This document shows positions 60,778-64,000 of a stretch of 64,000 nt of DNA, piece after piece (positions within the stretch are counted from its first letter, which is position 1; each line of letters starts with the position of its first letter). Origin of the DNA: Mycolicibacterium flavescens. GTDB taxonomy: Bacteria > Actinomycetota > Actinomycetes > Mycobacteriales > Mycobacteriaceae. The notes beneath the pieces were generated by a model. It did not search any database, had not been told where the DNA came from, and saw only the letters and a list, made by a program, of their open reading frames with translations. Position numbers and translations under genes: made by a program. The stretch lies in contig NZ_MIHA01000024.1 in NCBI RefSeq assembly GCF_001722335.1, positions 10,577-74,576 on the forward strand, given 5' to 3'.

Positions 60778-61652
60778 CAGTTTGGTTCGTCACCGGCTCG
60801 TCGCGCGGGTTCGGCCGCGCACTGGTCGAGGCGGTGGCACGCAACGGGGACCAGGTAGCGGCGACCGCCCGCCGACCTGAGCACCTCGACGATCTGATCG
60901 CCAGATACGGTTCCGACACCGTGTTCCCGGTGGCGCTCGACGTGACCGATCCCGCCGCAGTCTCTCGCGCGATCACGACGGCGCGCGCTCACTTCGGCCG
61001 CGTCGATGTCGTCGTCAACAACGCGGGCTACGCCAACGTCGCACCGATCGAAACCGGCGATGAGGACGACTTCCGGCGGCAATTCGAGACGAACTTCTGG
61101 GGTGTGTACCACGTGTCGAAGGCGGTGATCCCGGTGCTGCGCGACCAGGGCGGCGGGCTGATCATCCAGTTTTCGTCGATGGGTGGCCGCGTCGGCGGGT
61201 CACCCGGCATCGCGTCTTATCAGGCCGCCAAGTTCGCCATCGACGGGTTCTCCCGTGTGCTGCAGACCGAGACGGCACCGTTCGGTGTGCGGGTGCTCGT
61301 CGTGGAACCGAGCGGGTTCGCCACCGATTGGGCCGGCTCGTCGATGACCGTGGACGCGATCCCCGAACTCTATGCCGATACCGTCGGGGCGATGAACGCC
61401 GTGCGGGGCAGCGACGCCATCACCGCGGGTGATCCGCAGCGGGCCGCCGAGATACTGGTGAAAATGGCTGCCCGCAACGATATTCCGTACCACCTGCCGA
61501 TCGGGGTCACCGCCGTCGACGGCACCCTGAGCCACGACGAGAAGCTGCTGGCCGACGACCGCAAATGGGCGGCGGTCGGACGGTCGGCCGACTACGGCCA
61601 GCCCTACCCCGCCGACTTTCCAGCCGACGATCTTGAAGGGAAACCCGCATGA
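60774..61652 (+). CDS. Short-chain dehydrogenase/reductase
   Basis: A 292-residue classical SDR. The coenzyme motif is TGSSRGFGRALVEA (TGxxxGxG), with NNAGYANV, the catalytic Ser in IQFSSMGGRVGG and YQAAK (YxxxK, as ASYQAAKFAID). The C-terminus (about 225-292) is longer than in basic SDRs and ends in a charged tail. The cofactor is likely NADP, judging by the Arg after the first motif. It is coupled on both sides: the ATG overlaps the remnant stop and its stop overlaps the next start. Confidence 0.9.
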   Translation: MTVWFVTGSSRGFGRALVEAVARNGDQVAATARRPEHLDDLIARYGSDTVFPVALDVTDPAAVSRAITTARAHFGRVDVVVNNAGYANVAPIETGDEDDFRRQFETNFWGVYHVSKAVIPVLRDQGGGLIIQFSSMGGRVGGSPGIASYQAAKFAIDGFSRVLQTETAPFGVRVLVVEPSGFATDWAGSSMTVDAIPELYADTVGAMNAVRGSDAITAGDPQRAAEILVKMAARNDIPYHLPIGVTAVDGTLSHDEKLLADDRKWAAVGRSADYGQPYPADFPADDLEGKPA

Positions 61653-62071
61653 CCACAACTGGTTTCGATGAGATGAACCGTAACGTCATCCGTGAGTTCC
61701 GGGAGACCGGCGGCCGCGCGGGCGGGGTGTTCGAGGGCAAACCGCTGGTGCTGGTGCATCACTTCGGCGCCAAGAGCGGCACAGAGCGGATCGCCCCGCT
61801 GGTGCCCTACCTCGACGGCGACCGCATCTACATCTTCGCCAGCAAGGGCGGCGCCGACACCAACCCCGACTGGTATCACAACCTGGTGGCCCACCCGGAC
61901 ATCACGGTGGAACTGGGCAGCGAGACCTTTCCGGCGACCGCGCGGGTCCTCACCGGACAGGAACGCGACGACGTCTACGCCAAGCAGGTCGCGGTCGAAC
62001 CGCAGTTCGGCGACTACCAGCGCAAGACGCGGCGGGTGATCCCGGTTGTGGAGCTGGTCCGGGCCAGCTGA
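61649..62071 (+). CDS. Deazaflavin (F420)-dependent nitroreductase-family protein
   Basis: A 140-residue protein of the Ddn/FDOR-A family with a split beta-barrel: the start MNRNVIREFRETGGRAGG, the middle LVLVHHFGAKSGTERIAPLVPYL and YIFASKGGADTNPDWYHNLVAHPDITVELG, where GAKSGTER and the PDWYHNL segment bind F420. It uses reduced F420 to reduce quinones or similar compounds. The start overlaps the SDR stop. The stop is 7 bases from the convergent selB gene. Confidence 0.92.
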   Translation: MTTTGFDEMNRNVIREFRETGGRAGGVFEGKPLVLVHHFGAKSGTERIAPLVPYLDGDRIYIFASKGGADTNPDWYHNLVAHPDITVELGSETFPATARVLTGQERDDVYAKQVAVEPQFGDYQRKTRRVIPVVELVRAS

Positions 62072-62078
62072 CTCGCGG

Positions 62079-63758
62079 TCAGAGCAGCGTGCGGGTGCCG
62101 TCGGCGGCGCGGCGCGTGACCTTGCGGGCGTCGAGCTGCTCGAGTAGCGGCACCGCGACCCGACGGGTGGTACCCAACGCGCGTTTGGCCTGGGCGACGG
62201 TGAACGGCTGGGCAAGCCCCGCAAGGACTTTCGCGGCGCGGTCGTAGACGTCGGGGCCGAGCACCACGCCGTCGGCGATCCTGGCCAGCCGCCCGGCGCG
62301 CACCGCCGCGGCGAGTTCGCGCGGGCCCAGGCGCAGGTCGGCCAGCTCGTCGGCCTCCGGCGCGCGGAACGGTTCGGCGGCCAACCACTGCTCCACCGTG
62401 CGCACCGCCTTGTCCACCCGCTCGGGCAGCCCCGCGTCGGGTCGGCGCACCACGCCGTCGACCACCTGCAGTCCGGTGCCGTCGAGCAGCGCCGGCAGCA
62501 GCTCGGCCGCCGGCAGCCCGCTCTGCCTGCGCAGCGCCTCCAGCGGCATCCCGGCCGCGATGTCGTGCCCGGACGTCCACGCGTCCAGCGCCGCGAGCAT
62601 CTGCCGACGCCGCTGCGCCCACCAGTCGTCGTCGACGACCCACTCGCCGACCCGGGTGCCATTGGCGTCAAAACCCATGGCGCGCAACTCGGTCGCCAGA
62701 ACACACGGCGGTGGCCGCACCCGCCCGGCGGCCAGTTCCTCGCCGCGTTCGCGGGCCGCGCCGCGCCGTCGCAGCGCCGGTGGCCGCACGTCGAGCACCG
62801 AGACGCCCGCGACGATCCGGTGCTCGCCCGGGTCGCGCAGCAGCCCGACGTCGCCGACCCGCAGCGGCAGCGCCCGAGCCAACCGCAGCCGCGCGCCGGA
62901 CTCACCGAGCGGACGCACCTGCACCGGCACCGCCGCCGACCCGATGTGCAGCACCAGCTGCCGGTGCAGTTCACCGGGTTGCCGTAGCAGCACGTCGATT
63001 TCGGCGGTGTCGAGCCACGCCCCCGGCGTGCGCACGGTGTCGCCGCGACCGATCTGCTGCCGGTCGAGGCCGCGCAGGTTCACCGCGACCCGCGCGACCG
63101 CCCCGACCTCGTCCCGGTCGCGGCCCAGCGACTGCAGACCGCGGACGGTGACCCGGCGGCCGGCGTGTTCGAGTTCGTCGCCGACGCGCAGCGTGCCCGC
63201 CGCCAGCGTCCCGGTCACCACCGTGCCCGCGCCGCGCACCGTGAACGACCGGTCCACCCACAGCCGCACATCGGCGTCACGGTCCGGCACGGGCAGCGCG
63301 TCGATCAGCGAAACCACCGCTGCGCGAACGGCTTCGAGGTCCGTTCCGAGCACCACCGGCGTGTCGGGCAGCCGCTCGCTCACCTCGGCGGTCGCGCGGG
63401 CCGGGTCGGCGAGGTCGGCCTTGCTGATCACCGCCAGCAGATGCCGCACCCCAAGCGCCCGCAGCGCGTCGAGGTGCTCGTCGGACTGCGGCATCCAGCC
63501 TTCGGTCGCGGCGACGACGAACATCACTGCCGGGACGGGTCCCACCCCGGCCAGCATGTTGGCGACGAACCGCTCGTGGCCGGGCACGTCGACGAACGCG
63601 ACCTCGCGGCCGTCGAGCGTCGTCCACGCGAAGCCCAGGTCGACGGTCAGCCCCCGGCGCTGCTCTTCGGCCAGCCGGTCCGGCCACATTCCGGTGAGCC
63701 GTTCGACGAGCGTGGACTTGCCGTGGTCGACGTGGCCGGCGGTCGCTACGACGTACAC
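62079..63758 (-). CDS. selB: Selenocysteine-specific elongation factor SelB
   Basis: A 559-residue GTPase that brings Sec-tRNA to the ribosome at UGA codons marked by a SECIS hairpin. The G domain starts at the N-terminus: VATAGHVDHGKSTLVERLTG (G1), RRGLTVDLGFAW (G2), DVPGHERFV (G3), ISKADLAD (G4). The EF-Tu-like domains follow, then C-terminal winged helices (residues about 350-559) that bind the SECIS; its length is a little short of E. coli SelB. The GTG at 63758 lies 13 bases inside the end of selA, so the two are coupled. The target in this window is fdhA. Confidence 0.95.
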   Translation of the reverse strand: MYVVATAGHVDHGKSTLVERLTGMWPDRLAEEQRRGLTVDLGFAWTTLDGREVAFVDVPGHERFVANMLAGVGPVPAVMFVVAATEGWMPQSDEHLDALRALGVRHLLAVISKADLADPARATAEVSERLPDTPVVLGTDLEAVRAAVVSLIDALPVPDRDADVRLWVDRSFTVRGAGTVVTGTLAAGTLRVGDELEHAGRRVTVRGLQSLGRDRDEVGAVARVAVNLRGLDRQQIGRGDTVRTPGAWLDTAEIDVLLRQPGELHRQLVLHIGSAAVPVQVRPLGESGARLRLARALPLRVGDVGLLRDPGEHRIVAGVSVLDVRPPALRRRGAARERGEELAAGRVRPPPCVLATELRAMGFDANGTRVGEWVVDDDWWAQRRRQMLAALDAWTSGHDIAAGMPLEALRRQSGLPAAELLPALLDGTGLQVVDGVVRRPDAGLPERVDKAVRTVEQWLAAEPFRAPEADELADLRLGPRELAAAVRAGRLARIADGVVLGPDVYDRAAKVLAGLAQPFTVAQAKRALGTTRRVAVPLLEQLDARKVTRRAADGTRTLL

Positions 63759-64000
63759 GCCAGGACCGCCTTGACCAGCAGGTCGTCGTCGTCAGCGGCG
63801 ACGGTGCGCAGGTCGAGCAGGCAGCGGCCGCCCTCGAGCCGCCCGACCACCGCGGGCGTGCCGACGCGCAGCGGGGCGGCGCAGGACTCCGGCAGGCTGA
63901 CCGCGGCGCTCGGCAACTCGACCCCGGGCGCGCCGCCGCCGCCGACCGCGGCGATGCAGTCCACCGCCTGCGCGCCGGGCAGCTGCGCGGCCAGCTTCTG
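63746..64000 (-). CDS. selA: L-seryl-tRNA(Sec) selenium transferase SelA, C-terminal part
   Basis: The minus strand is open from the right edge to the TGA at 63746, giving 84 C-terminal residues. They read AVGGGGAPGVELPSAAVSLP, then LRVGTPAVVGRLEGGRCLLD and LRTVAADDDDLLVKAV, the end of the PLP-dependent SelA. It converts seryl-tRNA(Sec) to selenocysteyl-tRNA(Sec). Its N-terminal part with the PLP lysine lies beyond the window. It overlaps the selB start. Confidence 0.92.
   Translation of the reverse strand, partial: QKLAAQLPGAQAVDCIAAVGGGGAPGVELPSAAVSLPESCAAPLRVGTPAVVGRLEGGRCLLDLRTVAADDDDLLVKAVLACTS

Overview
The window is about 64 kb of high-GC DNA from a rapidly growing mycobacterium (Mycolicibacterium type). 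The evidence is the genus-specific content: an acetamidase (ami) operon, a 13E12-family DUF222/HNH protein, LpqH- and LpqM-type lipoproteins, a WS/DGAT acyltransferase, an Arr rifampin ADP-ribosyltransferase, a deazaflavin-dependent nitroreductase, DUF4333, DUF6307 and DUF1206 proteins, and GTG/TTG starts with GGAGG-type ribosome sites. No rRNA, tRNA, CRISPR array, prophage or insertion sequence was seen.

Layout. 1-3.7 kb: the ami operon (amidase cut by the window edge, AmiS channel, zinc ribbon, MarR repressor) with divergent AmiC and a clear promoter/operator. 3.9-6.9 kb: a secreted protein, a 13E12 protein and a four-unit tandem array of palindromic repeats. 6.9-17.6 kb: a catabolic island with a dipeptide-type ABC transporter, a TauE-like permease, an IclR regulator, glucarate dehydratase and two 2-hydroxyacid dehydrogenases. 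17.6-19.7 kb: an M15-like secreted protein, a broken epimerase gene and arr.

19.7-31 kb is the most unusual region. About ten genes on the minus strand encode a membrane Ser/Thr kinase, two anchored proteins, a beta-lactamase-fold protein, a large FtsK/SpoIIIE (EccC-like) ATPase without obvious membrane segments, a coiled-coil protein with a separate C-terminal domain, two small helical proteins (one WXG100-like), a small membrane protein and a membrane protein with a duplicated N-terminus. The last of these shares its four-cysteine outer domain, with identical cysteine spacing, with the kinase. Canonical ESX parts (EccB, EccD, EccE, MycP, PE/PPE) are absent. It reads as an undescribed type VII-like secretion or envelope system under kinase control.

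31-43 kb: cell-envelope genes (PGRP amidase, DUF4333, LpqM, MFS, LpqH, WS/DGAT, a second kinase). 43-52.5 kb: a PaoABC-type molybdenum aldehyde oxidoreductase, a TetR-controlled monooxygenase/hydrolase pair with a perfect operator, a thioredoxin-reductase-like flavoprotein and PPK2. 52.5-64 kb: a selenocysteine formate dehydrogenase (catalytic subunit read through an in-frame UGA followed by a bacterial SECIS hairpin, plus FdhB and an NrfD-type anchor), with selB and selA about 5 kb away. Between them lie a GH16 enzyme, a GT-C glycosyltransferase, an SDR and an F420-type reductase.

Several intergenic hairpin repeats occur. Two, at 18.4 and 47.0 kb, are clearly copies of one family about 65 bp long.
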